DNA of 64,000 bases from Salipiger thiooxidans (GCF_900102075.1 NZ_FNAV01000019.1:1-64000), one strand, 5' to 3'. Shown: positions 8,804 through 17,894, counted from the stretch's first letter. Notes: generated by a model not told the origin, from the letters alone. Program-made: numbers and translations.

Positions 8804-9345
8804 ATGTCGGAGATTATCACGGTTGGACTGGATCTGGCGAAGAATGTGTTTCAGGTCCACGGCGCTGACAGCAAAGGCAATGCTGTCTTACGCAAGAAGC
8901 TCAGAAGAGCTCAGGTGATCGAGTTCTTCGAGAAGTTGCCGCCCTGCCTGGTGGCGATGGAGGCTTGTGGCGGCGCGCATTTCTGGGGACGGGAACTGTC
9001 CAGGCTCGGTCACGACGTCAGGCTCATCCCGCCCGCCTATGTGAAGCCCTTCATCAAGCGGCAAAAAAATGATGCGGCTGACGCCAAGGCGATCTGCGAG
9101 GCCGCGCAGAGACCGAATATGCGCTTCGTGCCCGTGAAGAGTGAGGAAACGCAAGGGGCGAGCAGCGTCTTCCGCGTCCGAGAATTGCTCGTCCGGCAGC
9201 GAACTCAGGCCATCAACGCGCTCCGCGGACACCTCACCGAGTACGGCCGGGTCGTGCCTCAGGGGGCGACAAATGCCCGGCGCCTGGTTGCCCTTGTCGC
9301 GGACGAGGGCTCGGGACTGCCCGCAACGGCGCGGGCTTCTCTGAG
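8804..9345 (+). pseudogene. IS110-family transposase, 3'-truncated by the TniABQ transposon
   Basis: The product begins MSEIITVGLDLAKNVFQVHG, with the first Asp of the DEDD catalytic set, and continues with KNDAADAKAICEAAQRP, both typical of IS110-type recombinases. About 180 residues remain of a usual length near 340. The frame runs four codons into the left end of the transposon that begins at 9346 and then stops, so the C-terminal serine-containing domain is missing. The upstream 60 bases may be the left flank of this element, but no end could be fixed. Confidence 0.85.
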
Positions 9346-9460
9346 TGTCGCGTAGCCCTTAATTGTGAGATGAGAAATCCAATGAAATCAACGGCAGTCC
9401 TTTGCCCTTAAATATGAGATTTTGCCTTTAATTCCGATATTCTTGCTCTTAAACCTGAGA
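9346..9460 (+). repeat. Left end of TniABQ transposon: terminal repeat and four transposase-site-like copies
   Basis: The terminal repeat occupies 9346-9370. Further copies of the TTGCCCTTAA-N3-TGAGA unit lie at 9402-9420, 9422-9440 and 9443-9460 in the same orientation. Spacing between the last three is about 20 bp, close to two helical turns. Arrays of this type bind the TnsB/TniA transposase in related elements. Confidence 0.75.
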
Positions 9461-9476
9461 CAGGGTTCACAGACAT

Positions 9477-11126
9477 GTGCGGCAAATATCGATGGATGAT
9501 GATGGCGAAGCCTCAGTTGCAGTTGGTGCTGAAGAGTCGCGCAGGGCCGCCGTGCTACGTGCGCTTGTTCAGGCATATCTTAATGGGGCTGGCAGTCTGG
9601 AAAGCGGCATCAATGACGCCGTTTGGGAGCTTGGTGTCAGCAGGGCGACGGTCTGGCGTTGGATAAAGCGGCTGGCGGAAGAGGGTGGGCGCACCAGCGC
9701 GCTGGCTCCGCGGAAACGGGGCCGTCCGGCCGGTACAACTTTGATATCCGGCAAAGTTGAATCGGTGATCGAAGAGCATCTTCGCCGATATTTCTTGCGC
9801 CGGGAGCGTTCGAGCCTCTCGCGCGTCGTGACTGAGATCCGCAGCGCGTGCTGGCAGCAGGGCTTGCAACCGCCGACACGGCGGACGGTTCAGCGTCGTC
9901 TGGATGCGATGGATACCCGCGAAGTTGCGAAGGCACGAGAGGGCGCAAAGGCGGCCCGCCAGAAATTTGCACCGGTCACAGGCGAGAACAAGGCCAGCCA
10001 GCCACTTGAGGTCGTGCAAATTGATCACACGTCCGCGGACATCATTCTTGTCGACAGTTTTGAGCGCCAAACAATTGGCCGACCGTGGGTCACGCTGGCA
10101 ATCGACGTCGCGACCCGGTTGGTAACGGGATATTACACCTCTCTCGAGGCGCCTTCGCGACTGTCAGTGGCACTTTGCCTGACACAGGCGGTAGCCCCCA
10201 AGGCGGAACTTCTGGCGGAATTGGCGTGCGATGTTCCTTGGCCGGCACAGGGCAAACCGCACAGCATCCACGTCGATAACGGTCGCGATTTCCGGTCGCG
10301 CGCCTTTCGGTCGGCCTGTGCGGATTGGGGGATCGATCTGGTCTATCGACCGCCAGCAAGTCCTCACTTCGGTGGTCACATCGAACGGTTGATCGGCACC
10401 ATGATGGGGGCCGTTCACCTGTTGCCGGGAACAACGCAATCCTCGATCGCGGCAAAGGGCGACTATGACGCCGAAAGCAAGGCCACGATGACGTTGAGCG
10501 AATTCGATCGCTGGTTTGCTCTGGAAATCTGCCGTTACAACAACAGCATTCATTCAAGTCTTGGCTGCACGCCCGTTGCCAAATGGGAGGCGCTCTCAGA
10601 GCAAATGACAGGCGACATCCCCTTCGAGATGGAAGCCTTTCAGGTGAGCTTCCTGCCGAGTGAACTGCGCAAGATCAGGCGTGACGGCATCCATCTGTTC
10701 CAGATAAGGTACTGGTCCGATGCCCTTGCAGGCCACATTGGGCGCGGGGATGGAAAGGTGGTCGTTCGCTACGATCCTCGCGATATCTCAATGATCTGGG
10801 TCGAACTGGACGATGGCCGGTATGTTGAGGCGCGGTACAGAAACCTGGAAATTCCGCCCGTCTCGCTCTGGGAATATCGCGAAGCGATGAGGAAGGCCCG
10901 TGCCCTTGGCAAGTCCGGGTCTAATGAGCTGGTGCTGGCTGAGCTGATCCGACAGCAACGCCAGATCGAAGCTGAAAGCCGGGGCCTGACGAAGGCCGAA
11001 CGCAGAACCCGTGAAAGAAAAGGGACATTGAAGGGCACGAACTCGGCCGTCTCGACAACCGAAGGGCTGCGCCCGATCGATACGGGTGATACATCGCGCC
11101 CATTGTTCAAGGTGGAGAGATGGTGA
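9477..11126 (+). CDS. tniA: TniA-type DDE transposase (Mu/TnsB family)
   Basis: This 549-residue protein has an N-terminal helix-turn-helix region (LGVSRATVWRWIKRLAEE) and an integrase catalytic core with QIDHTSADI (first Asp), HVDNGRDFRS (second Asp) and HFGGHIERLIG (Glu). It ends in a Mu-transposase-like beta domain with YDPRDISMIWVE, which is characteristic of the TniA/TnsB group. The GTG at 9477 and an ATG at 9492 are both possible starts, and neither has a strong ribosome site. The tniB start lies immediately after its stop. Confidence 0.9.
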   Translation: MRQISMDDDGEASVAVGAEESRRAAVLRALVQAYLNGAGSLESGINDAVWELGVSRATVWRWIKRLAEEGGRTSALAPRKRGRPAGTTLISGKVESVIEEHLRRYFLRRERSSLSRVVTEIRSACWQQGLQPPTRRTVQRRLDAMDTREVAKAREGAKAARQKFAPVTGENKASQPLEVVQIDHTSADIILVDSFERQTIGRPWVTLAIDVATRLVTGYYTSLEAPSRLSVALCLTQAVAPKAELLAELACDVPWPAQGKPHSIHVDNGRDFRSRAFRSACADWGIDLVYRPPASPHFGGHIERLIGTMMGAVHLLPGTTQSSIAAKGDYDAESKATMTLSEFDRWFALEICRYNNSIHSSLGCTPVAKWEALSEQMTGDIPFEMEAFQVSFLPSELRKIRRDGIHLFQIRYWSDALAGHIGRGDGKVVVRYDPRDISMIWVELDDGRYVEARYRNLEIPPVSLWEYREAMRKARALGKSGSNELVLAELIRQQRQIEAESRGLTKAERRTRERKGTLKGTNSAVSTTEGLRPIDTGDTSRPLFKVERW

Positions 11127-11127
11127 A

Positions 11128-12009
11128 TTGAGGGCAGGGACAACTGAAGAAGACGGCCGGATCGCCCTCATTCAATCGGATATCTGGATCGGCTTTCCTC
11201 GGGCGGAACAGGTGTTGGACCGCTTGCAGGGCATGATCGAAGCGCCACGACAAACCCGTATGCCTGGGCTTCTTGTGCATGGCGCCTCCGGGATCGGAAA
11301 GACGATGATTGCCCGAAACCTGTCGCGCAAGTACGCACCAGAATACGATCCGGCGTCGGGCATCACCCGCACACCGCTTCTGCTGTTGCAAGCGCCGCCC
11401 GCACCTGATGAACGGCGGTTTTACCTGCACATCCTGGCCGCCGTCGGCGCCCCGGCGACGGCTCTTAGCGCCCGCGCTCAAAATGTGGCTTCCCTCGAAG
11501 TCCGTGTCATCGCGCTCTTACGCGACCTTGGCCTGCGGATGATCATGATCGACGAGGTCCACAATCTCTTGGCCGGGACCCACCGCGAACAGCGCCGATT
11601 TCTCAATGTCCTGCGGTATCTCAGCAATGAACTCGAGGTGTCACTGGTCTGCCTTGGGGTCAGCGAGGCCGTCGATGCTATTCGCGGTGATATCCAGCTT
11701 GCCCGACGGCTGGACGAACATCATCTGCCAAACTGGCGCGACGATGCCGAGTTCTCGGACATGATCCAGACCCTTATTGCTGCCATGCCACTGGAAAAGA
11801 AGTCCAACCTGAAGGTCAAATCTCTCAAGCAGGTCTTGGCACTGACCGGTGGGGTGACCTCGCGCATCTTCGCTCTGGTCAAGGATCTTTCCATCGACGC
11901 CATTATCACAGGCGAGGAATGCATCACCGATGACGCAATCGCAAAATGGACGCCGGTTTGGTCGCGCCATGCGAACCCCCATCGGCGGCTCCAGAAGTCC
12001 CGGGTGTGA
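11128..12009 (+). CDS. tniB: TniB-type AAA+ ATPase, transposition helper
   Basis: The 293-residue product has a Walker A site in GASGIGKTMI and a Walker B site in LRMIMIDEVHNLL, as in TniB/TnsC target-selection ATPases. I chose the TTG at 11128, one base after the tniA stop, since GGAGAG lies 9 bases upstream; a longer frame from 11086 would overlap tniA. With TniA and TniQ it would form the transpososome. It appears intact. Confidence 0.88.
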   Translation: MRAGTTEEDGRIALIQSDIWIGFPRAEQVLDRLQGMIEAPRQTRMPGLLVHGASGIGKTMIARNLSRKYAPEYDPASGITRTPLLLLQAPPAPDERRFYLHILAAVGAPATALSARAQNVASLEVRVIALLRDLGLRMIMIDEVHNLLAGTHREQRRFLNVLRYLSNELEVSLVCLGVSEAVDAIRGDIQLARRLDEHHLPNWRDDAEFSDMIQTLIAAMPLEKKSNLKVKSLKQVLALTGGVTSRIFALVKDLSIDAIITGEECITDDAIAKWTPVWSRHANPHRRLQKSRV

Positions 12010-12643
12010 AGCCGCACCCGCTGCCCAAGACTGTCGCGCCGCTGCCAGACGAGTTGTTGTCAGGTTGGTTGTCTCGGCTGGCGGCGGCCAACTACTGTGA
12101 TGATGCGGAACTACTGGCTCATCTCAGAATCGATACCGCGCATGGCACCGCCTTGGACTTCAACGTCGACGCGGCTGCGGCGGCGAAGATTGCCAACGCC
12201 GCACGGGTTAACCCAGATGTTGTTCGGTCTTTGACCTTTCCGGCAATGACGCCACGAGAAGCCTCGCTGACGGCTCAGATGCCATTCCAGCATTGCATGC
12301 AATGCGCCAGAGAGGGTCTTTCGCTCAGGCATTGGAGGCGGGCCTGGGCATTTGACTGCCAAGTTTGCGGGACGAGACTTGTGCAGACCCTTGGCAAACT
12401 CCGTGAGGAACAAATATCTGGAAAACTGATATACCGAGCGCGCCGCGGGGCAGAGATGCTTGAGTGCGCCGCGCGCTCGCGCGGCCCCAAGCAACTTCGG
12501 CGCGCAATGCGCGCAGTCACCTTTGCCATGTCACTCAAAACCTTCCGCGGGGATCCGTCGTTCGCTGTCCAGAACCCCAGATCGGAAGTTAGGCTGTTCT
12601 GCCTCGCCGCAATCGCCGCCGCTCGATCTCATCCCTTGGCTAG

Positions 12644-13474
12644 GCTCAGGACTCATAGCCAGTACATGACGATTGCCGCGAGAGCGATTGCCGACAAGAA
12701 GACCTTCGGGCAGCGGTCGTAGCGGGTTGCCACACGCCGCCAATCCTTGAGCCTGCCGAACATGATCTCGATCCGATTGCGCCGTTTGTATCTGCGCTTG
12801 TCGTATTTGACGGTTTTCTTCCGCTGTTTTCGGCCCGGGATACATGCGCGTATCCCTTTGTCTTTCAACGCTTCTCGAAACCAATCGGCGTCATAGCCAC
12901 GATCTCCAAGCAACCAGTCCACCTTGGGCAAACTGCTCACCAATGCACGGGCACCGATGTAATCGCTGACCTGTCCTGCGGTCACGAACAGGTTCAGCGG
13001 GCGTCCCTGGCTGTCGCAGATGGCGTGCAGTTTCGTGTTCATGCCACCCTTGGTGCGTCCGATCAGGCGTCCACGCCCCCCTTTTTCACGCCCATGCTGG
13101 TCGCTGTTCGGTGGGCCTTGAGATAGGTCGCGTCGATCATGACGGTCTTCTGTTCGCCGTGCTCAGCGGCAAGTCCCGCCATCATCCGGGCGAAGACGCC
13201 CATATCGCTCCACCGCTTCCAGCGATTGTACAGCGTCTTGTGCGGGCCATAAGCTGCAGGCGCATCGCGCCACCGTAAGCCATTGCGATTGATGAAGATA
13301 ATTCCACTCAGCACACGCCGGTCATCGACGCGGGGTTTGCCGTGGGATTTCGGGAAGAAGGGCTCAAGACGCGCCATCTGCGCATCGCTCAACCAGAAAA
13401 GATCAGACATGTTCACCGCTCGTTTTTCGAACCGTGAATCACGACCCTACACGGAAATCAATGGGTCCTGACCC
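12644..13474 (-). mobile_element. IS5-family (IS427-group-like) insertion sequence in tniQ, 831 bp
   Basis: The ends GGCTCAGGACTCAT and, on the other strand, GGGTCAGGACCCAT form imperfect inverted repeats (12 of 14 bases). TA flanks both sides, as expected for IS427-group elements that duplicate TA. The length fits this group. The transposase is read on the minus strand in two frames. Confidence 0.85.
12653..13416 (-). CDS. IS5-family transposase, two frames joined by probable programmed frameshift
   Basis: OrfA (13416 down to 13063) holds the N-terminal DUF4096-like part (FWLSDAQMARLEPFFP...RWRDAPAAYGPHKT) and the first catalytic Asp in MIDATYLKAHRTA. OrfB (to 12653) holds LLGDRGYDADWF (second Asp) and RNRIEIMFGRLKD (Glu). 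On the coding strand a slippery run of five A then six G lies at 13086-13076, just before the orfA stop. IS427-group elements commonly use such runs for frameshifting to make the full transposase. Confidence 0.85.
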
Positions 13475-13619
13475 TAAGGCAGCCATCGTCAGCAAAAGCA
13501 TCGACGACTATGCAAGGGTTGCTCTCTTGCGCGCCTTCGAGAAGGAGCCTCGATTGCTTGCCGCGGTTAATCACATCGCGCAAAGGTGCGCGAGAAACAG
13601 GGGCCCCATGACAGCCGTA

Positions 13620-13685
13620 TCTCACAATTAAGGGCAAAAATTGTCGCCAAACGCGTCGCGTCTCAGATTAAAGGGCAACGCGACA
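13620..13685 (-). repeat. Right end of TniABQ transposon: terminal repeat and one inner copy
   Basis: The terminal repeat is 13661-13685. An inner copy at 13620-13638 (TCTCACAATTAAGGGCAAA) is identical over 16 bases to the inner part of the left terminal repeat and overlaps the tniQ stop codon. There are fewer copies here than at the left end, an asymmetry usual for TnsB/TniA-type ends. Confidence 0.75.
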
Positions 13686-14800
13686 ACGGGGTTCCACACC
13701 TGACGCAGGAGCCGGTCGCACCCGGAGAAACCTTCACCTACGAGTTCGACGCGATCGATGCCGGGACCTTCTGGTATCACCCCCACCAGCGCAGTTTCGA
13801 GCAGGTCGGACGTGGGCTGGCCGGACCGCTCATCATCGACGAATCCAACCCGCCGCGGGTCGACCGCGATGTCACCTGGCTGCTTGACGACTGGCGGCTG
13901 ACGCAGGACGCGGCGATTGCGGATGACTTCGGCGCAGCCATGGACATGAGCCATGCGGGCCGTCTGGGCAATACTGTCACGATAAATGGGCGTGTTCCCG
14001 ATGTCTTCGTGGTGCGGCAAGGCGAACGTATCCGGTTGCGGCTGATCAATGCCGCCAACGCCCGCATCTTCGCGCTCGACTTCGGCGACCTTTCCGCGCG
14101 CATCATTGCGCTCGACGGCCAGCCGATCACTCCGCACGCCGCGCCTGACGGTGTCGTGGTTCTGGGCCCGGCGATGCGTGCGGACATCATGCTCGATTGC
14201 CCTGCCGACCCCGGAACCATCGTTCAAATTATCGACCGCGCCTATCGTGACAATGAATTCAACCTGCTGGATGTCGTCTTTGACGATACGCCCCTGCGTG
14301 CCACGCCGCCTGATTGGGAGATTGCCCTTCCAGCCAATCCGCTGATCGAACCTGATCTGAACGCAGCCCGTCGTCACGAAATCCTGTTCACCGGGGGCAT
14401 GATGGGAGCAATGGTCGAGCGCCAGATGGGCCTGAGCCAGTCCGGGAGCATGATGGGTGGCGTTGTGGGTGGCGGCATGTGGTTCGTCAATGGCGTCGCG
14501 GCCGAAGGGCACATGCTCGATCCCTTCCTGACATTGGAGCGCGACGCGAGCCATGTCCTCCAGATGACGAACGCCACGGCGTTCGACCATCCGATCCACC
14601 TGCACGGCCACTCCTTCCGCGTCATCAGCCGCGATGGCGTGCCGACCGAATTCCGTGAATGGCAGGACACCGAGCTGATCGCGCCGCGCGAGCAGCTCGA
14701 AATCGCCCTGGTCGCCGACAATCCCGGAGACTGGATGTTCCATTGCCACATCCTCGAGCACCAGGCGGCCGGGATGATGGGCGTGATCCGCGTCGCATGA
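13686..14800 (+). pseudogene. Multicopper oxidase (CopA/CueO-like), 5'-truncated by the TniABQ transposon
   Basis: The remaining ~370 residues match, block by block, the intact oxidase at 33174-34613. They carry the second copper motif FWYHPHQRS, the C-terminal HPIHLHGHSF, and MFHCHILEHQAAGMM, which holds the type 1 and type 2/3 ligands. The signal peptide and first HWH motif are missing because the transposon end lies directly before the coding remnant. The frame runs open into the transposon from an ATG at 13586, but a working trinuclear site is impossible without the lost histidines. The downstream genes overlap it and look intact. Confidence 0.88.
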
Positions 14801-15747
14801 GCAGGGGAGCATGCAGATTGAAGTCGATTGAGATTGGATGTCGGCCAAACCGGCGCAAGGTACTCATCGCGGCACTCAGTATCGGCGTCGCTTCGATGTT
14901 GCCGGGGTTCGCACTCGCGGCGAGCGATGGTGATCCAGCGGCTCTTGCCTTTGATGGCGATACCATCCTGCTGGCGAGAGGAGGGCTGTTCGTCAGTGAT
15001 AATGGCGGCCGGACTTGGACCGCGACAGAAACACCGGGGAACGTGCTGTCGCTGGCGACCCATCGCGACCGGCCCGGCCGTGTGGTTGCGGGGCTCGCCG
15101 TGGGCGGTGTCAGCATTTCCGAAGATGGGGGCGCTTCGTGGCGCGTCAGCGACGCTGGGCTGCCTGACGGAGAGATCAATGCCGTCGTCATCGCCTCGCG
15201 GAACCCGGACATGATCTATATCTCGGTTCGCGGAGACGGATTGTGGAAGAGCGAGGACGCCGGTGCAACCTGGTCGCTCGCCATGGACCGCCCCTGGCTC
15301 GACGACGCAGAGCGCGATCTTCTTGCTCTGGCTTCGGTCGAGCTTGAAACCGGCATGGGCGGTATCTGGATCTATGCGGGCACCGAGGTTGGCCTAACGC
15401 GGGTGCCCGATTGCTTTTGTCGCTGGCAGGACGTGCAGCCAGGCAACGCGATGGACGCATTGGTTGCGGGTGAAGCCCCACCCTCCGAAGCGCCATTGCC
15501 AGGCGGTCAACCGATCCTGTCGCTGGCCAGTGCCCCCTCGGCGCCGGAAGTGATGTATGCCGCTCTGCGTTCGGGCCTCTGGGCATCGCAGGACGGCGGA
15601 GTCATCTGGCAACAGCGGGCCAGCAAAGCTGCGACCGCTGTTGCGGTTCATCAAAGAGAAGAGACCTACATCGCTGCCCTGTTGGGCGGCATCTTGAAAA
15701 TCAGCCGTGACGGCGGCGCAACCTGGATCGAAACAGGAGAACAATGA
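14797..15747 (+). CDS. Exported BNR/Asp-box repeat (beta-propeller) protein
   Basis: This 316-residue protein starts at an ATG overlapping the oxidase stop (ATGA). A TTG at 14818 is an alternative. After a twin-arginine-like or ordinary leader (RRKVLIAALSIGVASMLPGF) it contains repeated Asp boxes: SDNGGRTW, SEDGGASW, SEDAGATW, SQDGGVIW and SRDGGATW. These are typical of sialidase/VPS10-type beta-propellers, here of the F510_1955-like group often found with copper genes. Its ligand is not known. Two cysteines in a central CFCR could bind metal, but this is speculation. Confidence 0.75.
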   Translation: MSRGACRLKSIEIGCRPNRRKVLIAALSIGVASMLPGFALAASDGDPAALAFDGDTILLARGGLFVSDNGGRTWTATETPGNVLSLATHRDRPGRVVAGLAVGGVSISEDGGASWRVSDAGLPDGEINAVVIASRNPDMIYISVRGDGLWKSEDAGATWSLAMDRPWLDDAERDLLALASVELETGMGGIWIYAGTEVGLTRVPDCFCRWQDVQPGNAMDALVAGEAPPSEAPLPGGQPILSLASAPSAPEVMYAALRSGLWASQDGGVIWQQRASKAATAVAVHQREETYIAALLGGILKISRDGGATWIETGEQ

Positions 15748-16241
15748 TGGAGAAAATGATGCGGAGAAGAAACGCGCTTGGTCTGATTGGTAGCGGCATT
15801 GTCGGAATGGTGGGCCTGTCCACATCGGCCTGGGCGCAAGCGACAGGCGATATGGCGTCCGATCTGGCGGGCAGCGAAAGGCAGATCACCATCTGGCGCG
15901 ATCCGGGCTGCGGCTGCTGTGATACCTATGGGGATTATCTCGAAGAACACGGCTTTACCGTTACGCGTGTGGATGACCGCGACTTCGACAAACGCTCGGT
16001 CGAAGTCGGTGTGCCCGCCCAGGGCATCGGCTGCCACTTGGCCGAGATCGACGGCTACTATGTCAGCGGTCTCGTCCCCGTCGACATCATCGAGCGGCTG
16101 CTGGAAACCCGTCCGGCGATAACGGGTATCACCTTGCCGGGAATGCCCGCGAACGCGCCGGGCATGGCTGCGGTCAAGTCGGGCACGCTAAGGACCTACG
16201 CCTTTGGCCCGGAAGGAATCTCAATCTATGCCGATGAATAA
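15744..16241 (+). CDS. DUF411 periplasmic metal-binding protein, copy 1
   Basis: This 165-residue protein has a leader ending in STSAWAQ and the DUF411 core: WRDPGCGCCDTYGDYL, a later IGCHLAEIDGYYVSGLVP, and LPGMPANAPGM. DUF411 proteins occur in copper and other metal resistance loci and are thought to bind metal through the CxCC and Cys/His/Met residues. The start overlaps the upstream gene's stop (ATGA). Two further DUF411 genes occur in the window (24814 and 34652). Confidence 0.88.
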   Translation: MMEKMMRRRNALGLIGSGIVGMVGLSTSAWAQATGDMASDLAGSERQITIWRDPGCGCCDTYGDYLEEHGFTVTRVDDRDFDKRSVEVGVPAQGIGCHLAEIDGYYVSGLVPVDIIERLLETRPAITGITLPGMPANAPGMAAVKSGTLRTYAFGPEGISIYADE

Positions 16242-16302
16242 GGGGCCGAAAAACCGACTGGCGAAGGGTACGGTCAGGCGGTCAGTGCACCTCGCTGCCC
16301 TA

Positions 16303-17148
16303 GGGTTCAGACTCAATCAGGTCCACCATATGACGATGGCGGCGAGTGCGATTGCGGATTCGAAGTTGATGGCGAGCTTGTCGTAGCGTGTGGCGATGCG
16401 CCTCCAGTCCTTGAGGCGGCAGAAGGCGCGCTCGATGAGATTTCTGTCGCGGTAGGCTTCGGTGTCGTAGGGGATGGGGGCCTTGCGCGATCTGGTCGAG
16501 GGGATGACAGCCTCTGTTTGGGTCGCCGCGAGACGGTCACGCAGGCTGTTGGCGTCGTAGCCCTTGTCGGCCAGAAGCCGGGCTGGCGCGGGGCATTTGT
16601 CCAGAAGCGCGGGGGCTTCAGATATGTCGGCGTGGTTTCCGGGGCTGAGCGTGAATGCCACGGCCCGCCCGCAACCGTCTGTCAGGGCGTGGATTTTGGT
16701 GGTTGGCCCCCCACGCGAGCGCCCGATGGCCTGAACTTTCGCCCCCCTTTTCCGCCATGGGCGGAGCGGTGGGCGCGCACGGCGGTGCTGTCGATGCTCA
16801 ATTCGTCCGGCAGTTCCGCCTGCGCCGCAAGGGTCGCGAAGATGCGTCCCCAGAGGCCGCGATGGCTCCATCGGTTGAAGCGGTTGTAGATCGTCGTCGA
16901 CGGGCCATAGGCGGCCGGGCAATCCTCCCAGCGGCAGCCGATCCGCAGCACATGAATGATACCGCTGATAACGCGGCGATCATCCACCCGCCGAGCGCCA
17001 GGTTGGTTCTTGGGCAAAAGCGGCTCGATCGCCGCCCAGGCCCGATCCGAAAGCCAAAATCCCACCGTCATGCCCAACTCCCTTGTGACCAACACGAAGT
17101 GAATCAGGCGGATGACTGTAAATCAATACGTTGATTGGGTTTGGAGCC
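16303..17148 (-). mobile_element. Second IS5-family insertion sequence, inserted in the cytochrome c signal peptide, 846 bp
   Basis: The inverted ends GGGTTCAGACTCAATCA and GGCTCCAAACCCAATCA match at 13 of 17 positions and are flanked by TA (within CTAG) on both sides. If the element and one TA are removed, the frame from the ATG at 16228 or 16234 joins exactly to the cytochrome c frame at 17151. This proves the insertion point. It is a different IS from the one in tniQ. Confidence 0.88.
16317..17071 (-). CDS. IS5-family transposase (second type), two frames
   Basis: The first frame gives FWLSDRAWAAIEPLLPK, RWEDCPAAYGPSTTIYNRF and the first catalytic Asp in LSIDSTAVRAHRSAHG. The second gives LLADKGYDANSLRDRL (Asp) and RNLIERAFCRLKDWRR (Glu). 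The frames change near a run of A4G6 on the coding strand (plus-strand 16742-16751), a likely -1 frameshift site. An upstream in-frame ATG at 17095 is possible, but 17071 gives the usual start. Confidence 0.85.
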
Positions 17149-17603
17149 TAGTGTCCACGCTCGCGACCACTGGCCTCGTGGTGCTGGCCCAATCGGAACC
17201 GGTGGACCCGCATGTCGAGGGACTGACGTTTTTGGGAGAGCCCGTGCTTGCAGCCGAGGTCACGGCAGGGCAACGGCTTTATGCGGACAACTGCGCCAGT
17301 TGCCATGGTGCGAACCTTGAAGGCCAGCCCGATTGGCGTCGTCGTCTTGACACCGGAAGAATGCCGGCCCCGCCGCATGATGACACAGGCCACACTTGGC
17401 ACCATTCAGACCGCATGCTTTTTCAGATCACTAAAGGCGGGGTCGGTGCCGTCGTGCCGGGATACGAGAGCGACATGCCGGCCTTCGGAGAGGATCTGAC
17501 AGACGCAGAGATCGAGGCGATCCTCGTCTACATCAAGAGCACCTGGCCTGAGCGACAAAGTGCGTTCCAAGCCGAAGTTTCAGCCAATGACACGGGTGGG
17601 TGA
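17112..17603 (+). CDS. Periplasmic c-type cytochrome, native 5' end displaced by an IS
   Basis: A mono-haem cytochrome with CASCHGANLEG as haem motif and a probable axial Met in GYESDMPAF. It is clearly paralogous to the intact cytochrome at 35463. The original start was probably 16228/16234, overlapping the DUF411 stop, giving a basic n-region and hydrophobic core. The IS5-type element splits that signal peptide. By chance an ATG inside the IS at 17112 supplies 12 new residues in frame and keeps the hydrophobic stretch LVSTLATTGLVVLA, so an exported protein may still be possible. Expression is uncertain. Confidence 0.75.
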   Translation: MTVNQYVDWVWSLVSTLATTGLVVLAQSEPVDPHVEGLTFLGEPVLAAEVTAGQRLYADNCASCHGANLEGQPDWRRRLDTGRMPAPPHDDTGHTWHHSDRMLFQITKGGVGAVVPGYESDMPAFGEDLTDAEIEAILVYIKSTWPERQSAFQAEVSANDTGG

Positions 17604-17802
17604 AGATCGACAGGGTGTCAGGATAGTATCTTTCGACGAAAGCCGATCCACCGGGGGACCAATTCGACATATCTGTCCTACTCCGCCCCCAGACTCCCGC
17701 TTTACCAGGCTAATTCGGACCTGACCTAGTTGGCCGTTAACCCGACCGCAAGGCAAGCATGTGCTACCAGGGTCGCGTGCATGCGTTCACGAAAATATGC
17801 CC

Positions 17803-17833
17803 TTGAACCTCTAGCCACTAGAAGGCCTATCTA
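17803..17833 (+). promoter_or_regulatory. MerR-type promoter of CadR/PbrR class
   Basis: TTGAAC at 17803-17808 and TATCTA at 17828-17833 are separated by 19 bp, the over-long spacer typical of MerR-activated promoters. The spacer holds CTCTAGCCACTAGAAG, an imperfect palindrome of the same type as those at 18987, 29482 and 30758. It points towards the L,D-transpeptidase gene at 17895. The remaining bases between 17604 and 17894 hold no gene. Confidence 0.7.
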
Positions 17834-17894
17834 TTCAACGAGAACACATACCGTTCTTGCCATCAATCGCCGGCGGGAACCGAAAGGGTACGAA

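Larger units (their letters stand above)
12006..13631 (+). pseudogene. tniQ: tniQ, interrupted by an IS5-type element
   Basis: The gene starts at a GTG that overlaps the tniB stop (GTGTGA). It encodes a TniQ N-terminal domain with LPDELLSGWLSRLA and a zinc-finger-like CMQC...CQVC arrangement. The frame is broken at 12642 by an IS5-type element (12644-13474) flanked by TA on both sides. A 3' remnant at about 13477-13631 gives AAIVSKSIDDYARVALLRAF and ends at the TAA inside a right-end repeat. Without TniQ the transposon is probably immobile on its own. Confidence 0.8.
9346..13685 (+). mobile_element. TniA-TniB-TniQ transposon (Tn5053/Tn402-like family)
   Basis: The ends are matched inverted repeats: TGTCGCGTAGCCCTTAAT at the left and TGTCGCGTTGCCCTTTAAT read inward at the right. 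Extra copies of the inner part (TTGCCCTTAA-N3-TGAGA) follow at both ends, as expected for transposase binding sites. The element is about 4.3 kb and holds only tniA, tniB and a broken tniQ, with an IS5-type element inserted in the last. No resolvase gene (tniR) and no cargo gene is seen. The 5 bases flanking each end (CTGAG and ACGGG) do not match, so the original target duplication is gone. Confidence 0.85.

Noticed and set aside
13586-14800. Reading the oxidase remnant as an intact gene from the ATG at 13586
   Set aside because: The first 33 codons come from the transposon end, and the signal peptide and first HWH copper motif are missing.
13628-14848. Minus-strand frame of 406 codons opposite the multicopper oxidase
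   Set aside because: Composition is His/Arg/Asp-rich as expected from antisense of an oxidase gene. The plus strand carries the copper motifs.
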